Source: Actinomadura flavalba DSM 45200
Lineage (GTDB): Bacteria > Actinomycetota > Actinomycetes > Streptosporangiales > Streptosporangiaceae
Length of the DNA stretch: 64,000 nucleotides
Direction of reading: 5' to 3'
NCBI RefSeq assembly: GCF_000374305.1
Contig: NZ_KB894104.1
Coordinates: forward strand, 62,001 to 126,000
Shown here: in pieces, positions 33,918 through 42,944 of the stretch
Numbering within the stretch: the stretch's first letter is position 1
Layout: every line of letters begins with the position of its first letter
Translations under genes and position numbers: made by a program
The notes under the pieces: generated by a model
Databases searched by the model: none
Told to the model about the DNA's origin: nothing
Seen by the model: the letters and a program-made list of their open reading frames with translations, nothing else

Positions 33918-34757
33918 ATGACACCCGTCACCGTCATCGGCCTCGGCAACATGGGCGCGGCCCTCGCCGCCGCCCTCGTCCGCGCCGGACACCCCACGAC
34001 CGTGTGGAACCGCTCGGACCGCCCCGTTCCGGACGGCGCGCACCGCGCCGCGACGGTCACCGAGGCCGTCACGGCGAGCCCGCTCGTGCTCATCTGCGTG
34101 TCGGTGTACGCGAACGTCGACGACGTCCTGGACGCGGCGGGCGACGCCCTCGCCGCCCGCACGGTCGTCAACCTCACCAACGGCACGCCGCGTCAGGCGC
34201 GGGCGATGGCCGACGCCGTCCGGGCGCGCGGCGCCGCCTACCTGGACGGCGGCATCATGGCCGTCCCGCCGATGATCGGCACCGAGGGCTCGCTGGTCCT
34301 CTACAGCGGCGCGCGGGAGGCGTTCGACGGGCACGCCGGCACGCTCGGCGTCCTCGGCGCCGCCCGGTACCTCGGCACCGACCCCGGCCGCGCGTCGCTG
34401 TACGACGTCGCCCTGCTCAGCGCGATGTACGGCATGTTCGGCGGCGTCTTCCAGGCGTTCGCGCTGCTGCGCACCGAGGGCGTCCCGGCCGCCGAGTCGG
34501 CGCCGCTCGTCCGGGACTGGCTGGCCGCGATGCTCGCCTCCGTGGACCAGGACGCCGCCGCGCTCGACCGGGACGAGCACGCCACCGACGTCTCCACCCT
34601 CGCCACCAACCTCGCCGCCCTGCCCAACCTGCTCGGCACCGCCCGCGACGCGGGGGTCTCCACCGCTCTCCTCGATCCCCACGCCGAGCTCCTGCGCCGC
34701 GCCGTCAAGGCGGGCCACGGCGGCGACGGCCTGTCCCGGCTGGTCGACTTCCTCTAA
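33918..34757 (+). CDS. NAD(P)-dependent oxidoreductase, imine-reductase-like
   Basis: A 279-residue enzyme of the beta-hydroxyacid dehydrogenase/imine reductase family. The Rossmann motif GLGNMGAALA is at residues 8-17, followed by GHPTTVWNRS, which favours NADPH. The segment GGIMAVPPMIGTEGSLVLYSG near residue 111 is typical of imine reductase-like proteins, and the C-terminal helical dimerisation domain is complete. The proton-donor position is around YDVALL near residue 174. The substrate is unknown. AAGGAG precedes the ATG. Confidence 0.87.
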   Translation: MTPVTVIGLGNMGAALAAALVRAGHPTTVWNRSDRPVPDGAHRAATVTEAVTASPLVLICVSVYANVDDVLDAAGDALAARTVVNLTNGTPRQARAMADAVRARGAAYLDGGIMAVPPMIGTEGSLVLYSGAREAFDGHAGTLGVLGAARYLGTDPGRASLYDVALLSAMYGMFGGVFQAFALLRTEGVPAAESAPLVRDWLAAMLASVDQDAAALDRDEHATDVSTLATNLAALPNLLGTARDAGVSTALLDPHAELLRRAVKAGHGGDGLSRLVDFL

Positions 34758-34764
34758 CGAGCCA

Positions 34765-34806
34765 AGACGCGATACATCTTGACTTTACCGAGACGCGACA
34801 TATCGT
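34765..34806 (+). promoter_or_regulatory. promoter and repeat elements of the DUF4097-padR operon
   Basis: TTGACT (34779-34784) and TATCGT (34801-34806) are separated by 16 bp, a good housekeeping promoter. A direct repeat AGACGCGAYA starts at 34765 and 34791, 26 bp apart, and the second copy overlaps the -10. It is a plausible binding site of the PadR protein encoded by the operon. Confidence 0.6.
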
Positions 34807-34842
34807 GTTCCCGGTAGGCTTTCCCTGACGGAGGTGGGTCGC

Positions 34843-35676
34843 GTGGGCCGATGGACGGTGGACGAACCGGGCAGTCTGGAGTTCGACGGCGTGGTGTCGC
34901 TACGGGTGACGCTCATCGCCGGGACCGTCTCGGTGCTCGTCGCCGACGGCGCGGCCGCGCCGTCCGTCGTCGTGCACGAGCTGAGCGGGCCGCCGCTGAT
35001 CGTCACGCACGAGGCGGGCCTGCTCAGCGTGTCCCACGAGAAGATGATCGAGGGCGTGTTCGGCTGGCTGCGGCAGCAGAAGGTCCGCGCGGACGTCACC
35101 GTCACCGTGCCGCGCGAGTGCCCCGTCTCGCTCACCCTGGTGTCGGCCGAGGCCGTCGTCGCGGGGCTCGGCGCGCGCGCCTCGATCCGCACCGCGTCCG
35201 GCACGGTCACGCTCGACGGCATCGACGGCGACGTGGACGTCAACACCGTGTCCGGCGCGGTCGAGGCGCTGGCCGTCGACGGCGCCGTGTCGTTCACGTC
35301 CGTCTCGGGCGACCTGGCGCTCGCCGGGGGCACCGTGCAGCGGCTCGCGGCCCGCACCGTCAGCGGCCGCGTCGCCGCCGACGTCGACCTCGCCGGTCCG
35401 GCCGCCGTCGACGTCCACGCCGTCTCCGGCGAGATCGCGCTGCGCGTCCCGGAGAGCACCGGCGCGACCGTCGCGCTGAACTCGGCCGCCGGGTCGCTCA
35501 GCACCTCGTTCGCGGAACTGCACCGGCAGAACGTCGGCATGATGAAGAACATCAGCGGCACGATCGGCGACGGTTCCGGCCGGCTGTCGGTCACGACCGT
35601 GTCCGGCGCCGTCGCGCTGCTGGGCCGCCCCGACGAACCGCAGATCACCGTCCCCGGATCGGAGAGCCCCCGTTGA
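34843..35676 (+). CDS. DUF4097 family beta-solenoid protein
   Basis: A 277-residue protein. The central and C-terminal part is a repetitive beta structure with short motifs such as TVSGAVEALAVDGAVSFTSVSGDLALAG and KNISGTIGDGSGRLSV, typical of DUF4097 (putative adhesin-like) proteins. There is no signal peptide or membrane segment. GTG 34843 is chosen because GGAGG is eight bases upstream; an earlier GTG at 34834 overlaps that site. The stop overlaps the TTG start of the padR gene. DUF4097 and PadR genes are commonly paired in actinomycetes; the function is not established. Confidence 0.82.
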   Translation: MGRWTVDEPGSLEFDGVVSLRVTLIAGTVSVLVADGAAAPSVVVHELSGPPLIVTHEAGLLSVSHEKMIEGVFGWLRQQKVRADVTVTVPRECPVSLTLVSAEAVVAGLGARASIRTASGTVTLDGIDGDVDVNTVSGAVEALAVDGAVSFTSVSGDLALAGGTVQRLAARTVSGRVAADVDLAGPAAVDVHAVSGEIALRVPESTGATVALNSAAGSLSTSFAELHRQNVGMMKNISGTIGDGSGRLSVTTVSGAVALLGRPDEPQITVPGSESPR

Positions 35677-36590
35677 GTCCCGTCTTCGGCCACGGCCGCC
35701 TGCGCCTGTACCTGCTGAAGCTCCTGGAGGAGAGCCCCCGCCACGGCTACGAGGTGATCCGGCTCCTCCAGGACCGCTTCATGGGCGTCTACTCGCCCTC
35801 CCCCGGCACGATCTACCCCCGCCTGTCACGGCTGGAGTCCGAGGGCCTCGTCACGCACGAGATCGCGGCGGGCAAGAAGATCTACTCGATCACCGACGCG
35901 GGCCGCGCCGAACTCGCGCGCCGCGAGGAGGAGCTGGCCGACCTGGAGGACGAGCTGACGGCGTCGGCGCAGCAGATCGCCCGCGATGTCCAGCAGGACG
36001 TGCGGCAGACGGTGCGTTCGCTGCGGGAGGAGCTGTCGCAGGCGGCGCGGACCGTCCGCAAGCAGGGACGCGCGGCGTCGTCGGAGGCGTGGCGCGGGTC
36101 GAGCGAGTCGGCCAAGGGTGCCTGGAGCGACAGCACCGACGCCGGGAAGGACGCCTGGCAGGACGCCACCACCGCCGGGCGCGACGCCTGGCACGACACC
36201 GCCGAGGCCACCCGCGAGGCCCTGCGCGGCACCGCCCGCACCGGCCGCGAGGCGTTCCAGGACACCGCCGGGACCGCCAAGGACGCCTGGCGCGACGCCA
36301 CCGACACCACCAAGGACGAGTTCCGCCGCCAGCGCGACCACTGGCGCGACCAGGCGTCGGTGTGGAAGGACGAGTGGCGCCGCAACTGGGACGAGGCGTG
36401 GCGCACCGCCACCGGCGCCCGTCCCGACCCCACCCGCCTCCACCTGGAACGCCTGCTGAGCACGTTCCTCGACGACGTCCGCACGACCGTCACCGACGCG
36501 GGCCTCACCGACGCCGCCCTGGCCCGCCTCGAACACCACCTCGACGAGACCCGCAGCCGCCTGCACGACGACCTGTCCCAGGGCGGCTGA
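35673..36590 (+). CDS. PadR family regulator with LEA-like C-terminal repeats
   Basis: A 305-residue protein. Residues 1-85 are a PadR winged helix (LYLLKLLEESPRHGYEVIRL, SPSPGTIYPRLSRLE, YSITDAGRAEL). Residues 85-145 are a charged helix. Residues 146-222 are seven tandem 11-residue units with consensus xxKDAWxDxTx, resembling LEA or apolipoprotein helices. A helical C-terminal domain follows. The start is TTG 35673, with GGAG eight bases upstream and a TTGA overlap with the preceding stop, giving translational coupling. Confidence 0.82.
   Translation: MSPVFGHGRLRLYLLKLLEESPRHGYEVIRLLQDRFMGVYSPSPGTIYPRLSRLESEGLVTHEIAAGKKIYSITDAGRAELARREEELADLEDELTASAQQIARDVQQDVRQTVRSLREELSQAARTVRKQGRAASSEAWRGSSESAKGAWSDSTDAGKDAWQDATTAGRDAWHDTAEATREALRGTARTGREAFQDTAGTAKDAWRDATDTTKDEFRRQRDHWRDQASVWKDEWRRNWDEAWRTATGARPDPTRLHLERLLSTFLDDVRTTVTDAGLTDAALARLEHHLDETRSRLHDDLSQGG
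36108..36338 (+). repeat. 33-bp coding repeats in padR
   Basis: Seven head-to-tail units of 33 bp encode the 11-residue repeats of the PadR C-terminal domain. They are in frame and diverged. Confidence 0.75.
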
Positions 36591-36594
36591 GCCG

Positions 36595-37563
36595 TCAGGG
36601 CGTGAAGACGATCTTGCCGAACAGGTCGCCCTCCCGCATCGCCGCGAAACCCTCCCGGGCCTCGCGGAGCGGGAGGACGCGGTCGATCTGCGGCCGGACG
36701 CCCGTGGTGACCAGGAAGCGGGCGAGACGGTCGAGTTCGTCGCGGGTGCCCATCGTGGAGCCGATGACCGAGAGCTGGAGGAAGAACATCCGCTGGAGTT
36801 CGGCCGACGGCGCCTGACCGCTGGTCGAGCCGACGACGACCACGCGCCCGCCGGGGCGCAGCGACTTCAGCGAGTGCGACCAGGTCGCCTCACCGACCGT
36901 CTCGATGACGGCGTCCACCCGCTCGGGCAGGCGGGCGCCGGACTCCAGCGCGGCGTGCGCGCCGAGTTCGAGGGCGCGGTCGCGCTTGTCCTGGGAACGG
37001 CTGGTGGCGTAGACGCGCAGGCCCGCCGCCGCGCCGAGCGCGATGGCGGCGGTGGCGACGCCGCCGCCCGCGCCCTGCACGAGTACGGTCCCGCCCGGCG
37101 CCACGTCCGCCTTGGTGAACAGCATCCGGTAGGCGGTCAGCCACGCCGTCGGCAGGCAGGCGGCCTCCTCGAACGACAGCTCGGCGGGCTTTGGCACCAG
37201 GTTGCGGCGCGGCACCGCGACCTTCTCCGCGAGCGTGCCGTCGTGCTTCTCCGACAGCAGCGTGCGCTTGGGGTCGAGGGTCTCGTCGCCGAACCCGGCC
37301 CCGGGATCACCGATGACGGCGTGCACGATGACCTCGTTGCCGTCCTCGTCGACGCCCGCGGCGTCGCAGCCGAGGACCATCGGAAGCTGCTCCTCCCGCA
37401 GCCCCACGCCCTGGAGCGACCACAGGTCGTGGTGGTTGAGCGCGGCGGCCTTCACCGTGACGGTGGTCCACCCCTCGGGCGGGGCCGGGTCGGGCCGCTC
37501 GCCCAGCGTGAGACCGGACAGGGGGTCGGCTGCGTCGAATCGCGACGCCGTGACAGCGAACAT
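36595..37563 (-). CDS. quinone-oxidoreductase-like zinc-binding dehydrogenase family protein
   Basis: A 322-residue medium-chain dehydrogenase of the quinone oxidoreductase type. The structural zinc cysteines are absent. The catalytic-domain blocks AALNHHDLW and LGCDAAGV are present, then the nucleotide motif VQGAGGGVATAAIALG near residue 162 and the typical C-terminal GKIVFTP. It should reduce an enone or quinone with NADPH. The family is broad and the substrate unknown. Confidence 0.87.
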   Translation of the reverse strand: MFAVTASRFDAADPLSGLTLGERPDPAPPEGWTTVTVKAAALNHHDLWSLQGVGLREEQLPMVLGCDAAGVDEDGNEVIVHAVIGDPGAGFGDETLDPKRTLLSEKHDGTLAEKVAVPRRNLVPKPAELSFEEAACLPTAWLTAYRMLFTKADVAPGGTVLVQGAGGGVATAAIALGAAAGLRVYATSRSQDKRDRALELGAHAALESGARLPERVDAVIETVGEATWSHSLKSLRPGGRVVVVGSTSGQAPSAELQRMFFLQLSVIGSTMGTRDELDRLARFLVTTGVRPQIDRVLPLREAREGFAAMREGDLFGKIVFTP

Positions 37564-37575
37564 GGGGCTACGGTC

Positions 37576-38349
37576 TCACAGCACCTTGGACAGGAAGCTC
37601 CGCGTGCGCTCGTGCTTCGGGTCCGCGATGACGTCGCGCGGGACGCCCTTCTCCACGACGACGCCGCCGTCCATGAAGACCAGCGAGTCACCGACCTCGC
37701 GGGCGAAGCCGATCTCGTGGGTGACGACGATCATCGTCATGCCGTCGAGCGCGAGCCGCTTCATGACGTCCAGCACCTCACCGACCAGCTCGGGGTCGAG
37801 CGCGGACGTCGGCTCGTCGAACAGCATCAGCGACGGCTCCATCGCCAGCGCGCGGGCGATGGCGACGCGCTGCTGCTGCCCGCCCGACAGCGCCGAGGGG
37901 TACGTGCGCACCTTGTCCCCGAGCCCGACGCTCTCCAGCAGCGCCCCGGCCCGCTCGCGCGCCCGCGCCTTCGGCGTCCGCTTGACCCGGACGGGCGCCT
38001 CCATGACGTTCTCCAGCGCCGTCATGTGCGGGAACAGGTTGAACCGCTGGAACACCATGCCGATCTCGCGGCGCTGCGCGGACACCTCGCGGTCCCGCAG
38101 CTCGTACAGCTTGTCGCCCTTCTGGCGGTAGCCGACGAGATGCCCGTTCACCCAGAGCCGCCCGGCGTCGATCTTCTCCAGGTGGTTGATGCACCGCAGG
38201 AACGTCGACTTGCCCGAACCGGACGGCCCGATCAGGCACATCACCTCGCCCTGCGCGACCTCCAGGTCGATGCCCTTCAGCACCTCCAGCCGCCCGAAGC
38301 TCTTGTGCACCTGCTCGGACCGCACCATCGGCCCCGCGGTCTCGCTCAT
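37576..38349 (-). CDS. amino-acid ABC transporter ATP-binding protein
   Basis: A 257-residue ATPase of the polar amino-acid uptake type. Walker A is GPSGSGKST near residue 40, the signature is LSGGQQQR near 150, Walker [15 protein letters not shown] near 170, and the switch His is in VTHE near 205. ATG 38349 overlaps the permease stop as ATGA, with GGAG upstream. Last gene of a three-gene operon; energises uptake through the adjacent permease. Confidence 0.93.
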   Translation of the reverse strand: MSETAGPMVRSEQVHKSFGRLEVLKGIDLEVAQGEVMCLIGPSGSGKSTFLRCINHLEKIDAGRLWVNGHLVGYRQKGDKLYELRDREVSAQRREIGMVFQRFNLFPHMTALENVMEAPVRVKRTPKARARERAGALLESVGLGDKVRTYPSALSGGQQQRVAIARALAMEPSLMLFDEPTSALDPELVGEVLDVMKRLALDGMTMIVVTHEIGFAREVGDSLVFMDGGVVVEKGVPRDVIADPKHERTRSFLSKVL

Positions 38350-39302
38350 CGCCCGCTCCCCGCCGTGAAGATCCTCGGCCGCGTCCGCCCGGAGACGGCG
38401 ACGCCGCGTCCGAACCGCCGCTCCAGGAAGTACTGCCCCACCATGAGCACGCTGGTCAGCGCCAGGTACCACAGGCAGGCCGAGACGTACATCGGGAACA
38501 CCTGGAACGTCCGCTTCCCGACCGCTTCTAGCTGGAAGAACAGCTCGACGCTGAGCGGGACGAACGCGACCAGCGCCGTGTCCTTGAGCAGCGCGATCGT
38601 CTCGTTGCCGGTCGGCGGGATGATGACCCGCATCGCCTGCGGCAGCACGACGCGGCGCATGATCTGCGTCCGCGACATGCCGAGCGCCTGCGCCGCCTCG
38701 GACTGGCCCGGATCGACGGACTGGATGCCCGCCCGCACGATCTCCGCCATGTACGCCGACTCCGACAGCGCCAGCCCGAGCAGCGCCGCGATGAACGGCG
38801 TCAGCAGCGACCGCGCCTCGACCTCCAGGAAGCGGCCGTCGAACGAGACGCCGAACAGGTCCGCGATCTGCTCGTCGAACGGGATTCCGAGCCCGTACGA
38901 CTGGTACAGGATGCCGAGGTTCCCGAACAGGACCAGCAGCACGATGCGCGGCACGGCGCGGAAGAACCACGTGTACAGCCACGCCGTGCCGGACAGCACC
39001 GGGTTCGGCGACAGCCGCATGACCGCGACGACGACGCCCAGCGACACGCCGATGACCATGCCGAGGACCGTGAGCAGGATCGTGCCGCGCAGCAGCCCCT
39101 CGATGACCGGGGGCCGGAACATGTTGTCCACCATGAACGCCCAGCCGAACTTGTCGTTCGTGAGCAGCATGTGGACGAACATGGCCGCGAGCACGGCCAG
39201 GACCGCCACCGAGATCCAGCGGCCCGGGTGCCGGACCGGCACGGCCTTGATGGGTGCGGGCCGTGCCGGACCGGCGTCCGGCGTCTTGTCGGGTTCGGTC
39301 AT
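38346..39302 (-). CDS. amino-acid ABC transporter permease
   Basis: A 318-residue His/Glu/Gln/Arg-type permease. Hydrophobic segments lie near residues 30-50, 70-95, 105-125, 165-185, 235-255 and 270-290. The EAA loop that contacts the ATPase reads [23 protein letters not shown] near residue 200. The N-terminus is a proline-rich cytoplasmic tail. Only one permease is encoded, so it likely forms a homodimer. Confidence 0.92.
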   Translation of the reverse strand: MTEPDKTPDAGPARPAPIKAVPVRHPGRWISVAVLAVLAAMFVHMLLTNDKFGWAFMVDNMFRPPVIEGLLRGTILLTVLGMVIGVSLGVVVAVMRLSPNPVLSGTAWLYTWFFRAVPRIVLLVLFGNLGILYQSYGLGIPFDEQIADLFGVSFDGRFLEVEARSLLTPFIAALLGLALSESAYMAEIVRAGIQSVDPGQSEAAQALGMSRTQIMRRVVLPQAMRVIIPPTGNETIALLKDTALVAFVPLSVELFFQLEAVGKRTFQVFPMYVSACLWYLALTSVLMVGQYFLERRFGRGVAVSGRTRPRIFTAGSGR

Positions 39303-39306
39303 CGGG

Positions 39307-40209
39307 TCAGGGGTTCACGGCCGGGTCGGTGATGGCGCCCGCCTGGACGTTCCACTTCTCCAGGACCTTCTTGTACGTGCCGTCGTCCAGGAGGGCCTTG
39401 GTCGCGCCCTGGACGGCCTCGGCGAACTTGGCCTGGTCCTTGCCGAGGATGAAGCCGTACGGGGCGGCGTCGTAGATCGAGCCGAGCGTCGCGAGCTGGT
39501 CGCCGGTCTCCTTGACGGCGTACGCGGTGATCGGGGAGTCGGCGAGCATCGCGTCCTCCTTGCCCGACACGACCGCGTTGGTCGCCTGGTCCTGGCCCTG
39601 GTACGGGGAGACCTTGATCTCGGGCTTGCCCGCGTCCTTGCACTTCTTCTGGCGGGCGGGCAGGTCCTCGTCGGCCTGCACGGTGCCCTTCTGCACGGCG
39701 ATGCTCTTGCCGCAGGCGTCGTCGGGGTCGATCCCCGCCGGGTTGCCCTTCTTGGTCGCCCACTGGGTGCCGGCGTTGAAGTAGCTGATCATGGCGACGG
39801 CCTTCTTGCGGTCGTCGTTGATCGTGAAGGACGAGACGCCGACCTCGTACTTGCCGCTCTGCACGCCGGGGACGATGTCGTCGAACTTGCTCGGCACCCA
39901 CTCGGTCTTGAGGCCGAGCTTGGCGGCGACCGCGTCGAACAGCTCGCGCTCCCAGCCGATGACGGTCTTGCCGTCGGTGTCGAGGAACTCGTTGGGCGCG
40001 TACGTCGCGTCGACGCCGATGACGATCTTGCCGTCGCTCTTGACGGCGTCCGGGACGAGCCCGGCCAGCCGCGCGTCGGGGCCGCCGGCGGGGGTGATCG
40101 CGTCACCCGCGCCCGATTCCTTCTCACCACAGGCCGACAGGGCGAGGGCGCCCGTCAGCACGAGCGCCGCGGCGGAGATGGCGCGGCGGCGCAGAGAACC
40201 AGTCAGCAC
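39307..40209 (-). CDS. amino-acid ABC transporter substrate-binding lipoprotein
   Basis: A 300-residue lipoprotein. The signal peptide ends in lipobox LSAC, with C27 as the lipid-modified residue. The mature part is a type-3 periplasmic-binding domain (KIVIGVDATYAPNEFLD, FDDIVPGVQSGKYEV, the conserved AVQKGTVQ segment). GTG 40209 has GGAGGGGG upstream; the longer frame lacks such a site. It captures a polar amino acid, identity unknown, for the permease encoded four bases downstream. Confidence 0.92.
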   Translation of the reverse strand: MLTGSLRRRAISAAALVLTGALALSACGEKESGAGDAITPAGGPDARLAGLVPDAVKSDGKIVIGVDATYAPNEFLDTDGKTVIGWERELFDAVAAKLGLKTEWVPSKFDDIVPGVQSGKYEVGVSSFTINDDRKKAVAMISYFNAGTQWATKKGNPAGIDPDDACGKSIAVQKGTVQADEDLPARQKKCKDAGKPEIKVSPYQGQDQATNAVVSGKEDAMLADSPITAYAVKETGDQLATLGSIYDAAPYGFILGKDQAKFAEAVQGATKALLDDGTYKKVLEKWNVQAGAITDPAVNP

Positions 40210-40549
40210 AGGTCCCCCTCCAGATCGGTCCAAGGGATCGCGGGGATCGATCCTCACGTCCCGCCACATGATTCCGGCGTGTAGGTGCAACTCGGATTAA
40301 GGGTGCGAAACGATTCGGACACCAAACCAGCGCTTGACCGCGCCCGGCCACCTGCGCAATCCCGGTCCGCGAGACGGCCACGTGACCGCCGCCACCCCGG
40401 AGTTCCCCGGGACCTCCGGGCTCGCTGTGGCACAATCGGACAACGGGTGACCCCCGTACGTCGCGAGATGTCCACCCGGTGAGCAGGCACACCAGTCCTC
40501 CACCACGCGGCGGCATCGCCCGGAAACCATTTCACTGACAGGGGTCGCT
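40210..40549. other. divergent promoter region, ABC transporter and malic enzyme
   Basis: A 340-bp region between divergent genes. The left part carries the transporter promoter described separately. For malic enzyme, AGGGG lies before the GTG start, but no clear -10/-35 pair was identified. No gene or strong hairpin was seen. Confidence 0.5.
40296..40325 (-). promoter_or_regulatory. probable promoter of the amino-acid ABC operon
   Basis: On the minus strand TTGGTG (40325-40320) and CTTAAT (40301-40296) are separated by 18 bp. The site is about 90 bp upstream of the lipoprotein start. Confidence 0.5.
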
Positions 40550-41740
40550 GTGGCTGCTGAGCCCATTCCCACCGAACCGCACTCACTCGACGACGATCCG
40601 GCGTTCCGCCTGCACCGCGGCGGCAAGCTGGAGATGCGGTCGACCATCCCGGTCCGCAACGCCGACGACCTCTCCCTGGCCTACACGCCCGGGGTCGCCC
40701 GCGTCTGCACCGCGATCGCCGACCAGCCCGAGCTGGCCTACGACTACACCTGGACGTCCAAGGTCGTCGCCGTCGTGACCGACGGCACCGCCGTGCTCGG
40801 CCTCGGCGACATCGGCCCGGCCGCCTCCATGCCGGTCATGGAGGGCAAGTCGCTGCTCTTCAAGGAGTTCGCCGGCGTCGACTCGGTGCCGATCGCGCTC
40901 GCCACCACCGACACCGACGAGATCATCGAGACCGTCATCCGGCTGGCCCCGAGCTTCGGCGGCATCAACCTGGAGGACATCAGCGCCCCCCGTTGCTTCG
41001 AGATCGAGGACCGGCTCCGCGCCGCCCTCGACATCCCCGTCTTCCACGACGACCAGCACGGCACCGCCATCGTGGCGCTGGCCGCGCTGAAGAACGCCGC
41101 GCGGTTCGTCGGCAAGCCCCTGTCCGAGCTGCGCGCGGTCGTGGCGGGCGCGGGCGCGTCCGGCATCGCGGTCTCGCAGATCCTCATCGAGGCGGGCATC
41201 GGCGACATCGCTCTGTCCGACAGCAAGGGCCTCATCTACGAGGGCCGCGACGGCCTCAACCCCGTCAAGCAGCGCATCGCCGCGATCACCAACCGCTCGC
41301 TGCGCTCGGGCTCCACCGAGGAGGCGCTGCGCGGCGCCGACGTGTTCATCGGCCTGTCCGGCAGCACCGTCCACGAGGACTGCATCGCGACGATGAGCGA
41401 GAACGCCATCGTGTTCGCGCTGTCGAACCCGACGCCCGAGGTCCACCCCGAGGTGGCGCGGCGGCACGCCCGCGTCGTCGCGACGGGCCGCAGCGACTTC
41501 CCCAACCAGATCAACAACGTGCTGGCGTTCCCGGGCATCTTCCGGGGCGCGCTGGACGTCCGCGCCCACACGATCACCGAGGGCATGAAGCTCGCGGCGG
41601 CGACGGCGCTGGCCGACATCGTCGGCGACGACCTGTCCGCCGACTACGTCATCCCGAACCCGTTCGACGAGCGGGTCGCCCCGGCGGTCACCGCAGCGGT
41701 CGCCGCGCAGGCGCGGCGGGAGGGCGTGAGCCGGATCTGA
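40550..41740 (+). CDS. NAD(P)-dependent malic enzyme
   Basis: A 396-residue short-form malic enzyme converting malate to pyruvate and CO2. Visible blocks include LAYTPGVARVC near residue 42, KEFAGVDSVPIAL, the metal-binding NLEDISAPRCFEIE near residue 140, the substrate region FHDDQHGTAIV near residue 164, and the Rossmann-like VVAGAGASGIA near residue 198. The length is normal for the bacterial NAD-type enzyme. A strong terminator follows at 41755. Confidence 0.94.
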   Translation: MAAEPIPTEPHSLDDDPAFRLHRGGKLEMRSTIPVRNADDLSLAYTPGVARVCTAIADQPELAYDYTWTSKVVAVVTDGTAVLGLGDIGPAASMPVMEGKSLLFKEFAGVDSVPIALATTDTDEIIETVIRLAPSFGGINLEDISAPRCFEIEDRLRAALDIPVFHDDQHGTAIVALAALKNAARFVGKPLSELRAVVAGAGASGIAVSQILIEAGIGDIALSDSKGLIYEGRDGLNPVKQRIAAITNRSLRSGSTEEALRGADVFIGLSGSTVHEDCIATMSENAIVFALSNPTPEVHPEVARRHARVVATGRSDFPNQINNVLAFPGIFRGALDVRAHTITEGMKLAAATALADIVGDDLSADYVIPNPFDERVAPAVTAAVAAQARREGVSRI

Positions 41741-41754
41741 TCCCGGTGTGACTC

Positions 41755-41792
41755 GGCCCGCGTCCCGGTTCCCGGGACGCGGGCCTTTTTTC
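41755..41792 (+). terminator. intrinsic terminator of malic enzyme
   Basis: A perfect 14-bp GC-rich stem (41755-41768 with 41772-41785) with a three-base loop, followed by seven T's. The best intrinsic terminator in the window. Confidence 0.9.
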
Positions 41793-41922
41793 TCCCATTG
41801 CCGACAGAACCTCTAAATTGCCCGCGAAACCGATGTACGGCCGCATGATCTCCCGAGTGGGACTCCCAGGAAACGACGTTCTTGCGGCACAACAGGTGTC
41901 ATACTCGCCACGGGGGAATGGG

Positions 41923-41973
41923 ATGAGCGCAGACCGGGACGAACGGCGCGCCGAGACGAACTCGCGGGAGTGA
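41923..41973 (+). CDS. possible 16-aa upstream peptide of the CGNR gene
   Basis: ATG 41923 is preceded by a GGGGGAA stretch and encodes MSADRDERRAETNSRE before TGA 41971-41973. The stop lies inside the start region of the next gene, overlapping GTG 41970. It could couple or attenuate translation; it may equally be chance. Confidence 0.3.
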   Translation: MSADRDERRAETNSRE

Positions 41974-41975
41974 TC

Positions 41976-42470
41976 GTGGACCTCTCCTCCTACGCCGACC
42001 TCGCGCTGGGTCTCGTCAACACCGGCGCCGGCGGGCACGACGCCCTGCGCGACCTCGACGGGCTGCGCGCCGTCCTCGCGCTGCACCCGCACTTCGGCGG
42101 GCGCGTCCTGCAACGCGACCTCGGCACCATGCGCGAGCTGCGCGACCAGATCCGGGAGATCTTCGCCGCCGCCGCGCGCGGCGACGACGAACGCGCCGTC
42201 GACCGGCTCAACGCGATGCTCATCCAGCACCCCGTCCACCCGCAGATCAGCGGGCACGACGGGCAGAACTGGCACCTGCACCTCAACGAGAGCGGCTCGG
42301 CGCCCGACATGTACGCGGCGCGCGCCGCGATGGGCCTCGCCGTCAAGATCAACCAGACGGGTCTGCACTGCTTCGGCCTCTGCACCGCCGACGGCTGCGA
42401 CCGCGCCTACTTCGGCACCGGCGACGACCACCGCCGTGACCACTGCCCGTCGCACGTCACGGTGGCGTGA
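41976..42470 (+). CDS. CGNR zinc-finger/ABATE domain protein
   Basis: A 164-residue protein. The N-terminus MDLSSYADLALGLVNTGAGG and the helical ABATE-like domain match actinobacterial CGNR-family proteins, thought to be transcription regulators. The C-terminal zinc-binding region is LHCFGLCTADGCDRAYFGTGDDHRRDHCPSH, keeping four Cys but with the CGNR core altered (DHRRDHC). GTG 41976 is chosen because GGGAG ends five bases upstream; GTG 41970 would overlap that site. The 3' end overlaps the convergent protease gene by 14 bp. Confidence 0.75.
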   Translation: MDLSSYADLALGLVNTGAGGHDALRDLDGLRAVLALHPHFGGRVLQRDLGTMRELRDQIREIFAAAARGDDERAVDRLNAMLIQHPVHPQISGHDGQNWHLHLNESGSAPDMYAARAAMGLAVKINQTGLHCFGLCTADGCDRAYFGTGDDHRRDHCPSHVTVA

Positions 42471-42792
42471 CGTCGGCGCGCAGCCGGAGCGGCCACACGA
42501 CGCGCCCGACGACGCGGTCATCGGGGACGGCGCCGTAGTCCCACGAGTCGCGGCGGCCCGGGGCCGCCTGGTTGTCGCTCTCCAGCCACCAGCCGCCGCC
42601 GTCGCGGAACGCGGCCCGCTTCACGATCAGCAGCTCCGCCTCGCCCGGGGGCCGCGCGACGACGACGTCACCGGCCGCGACGCGCCCGCCGTACAGCACC
42701 AGCAGCCACGTCCCCGGCCGCAGCGCGGGCAGCATCGACTCCCCCCGCACCCGCGCCGGCCCGACGGCCCGGCGCGGCTTCGGCCAGTTCAT
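42457..42792 (-). CDS. sodX: nickel-type superoxide dismutase maturation protease
   Basis: A 111-residue member of the S26 signal peptidase family, cytoplasmic, without a membrane anchor. The catalytic Ser19 lies in GESMLPALRPG and Lys58 in LLIVKRAAF. The C-terminus includes the DSWDYGAVP box typical of S26 enzymes. It should remove the leader of SodN so that His1 can bind nickel. It is divergent from sodN, the standard arrangement in actinomycetes. Confidence 0.9.
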   Translation of the reverse strand: MNWPKPRRAVGPARVRGESMLPALRPGTWLLVLYGGRVAAGDVVVARPPGEAELLIVKRAAFRDGGGWWLESDNQAAPGRRDSWDYGAVPDDRVVGRVVWPLRLRADVTPP

Positions 42793-42944
42793 CGCCCCAC
42801 TCTCGCATGATCCGCGTCCCAGCGGTCACAGGAACCCCAGGGGCTTAGGACGGAAGACCGAGTGCCCTGGCCGGACCGGCCGGGGTTGATCAGAGTAGTG
42901 TCGGAGCCCTGAGCATGATCCGTGACAAGGGAAGGGATTCTCAG

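Noticed and set aside
36108-36338. Regular 33-bp repeats, possibly CRISPR-like
   Set aside because: The units are contiguous, diverged and in frame with an 11-residue protein repeat; there are no spacers.
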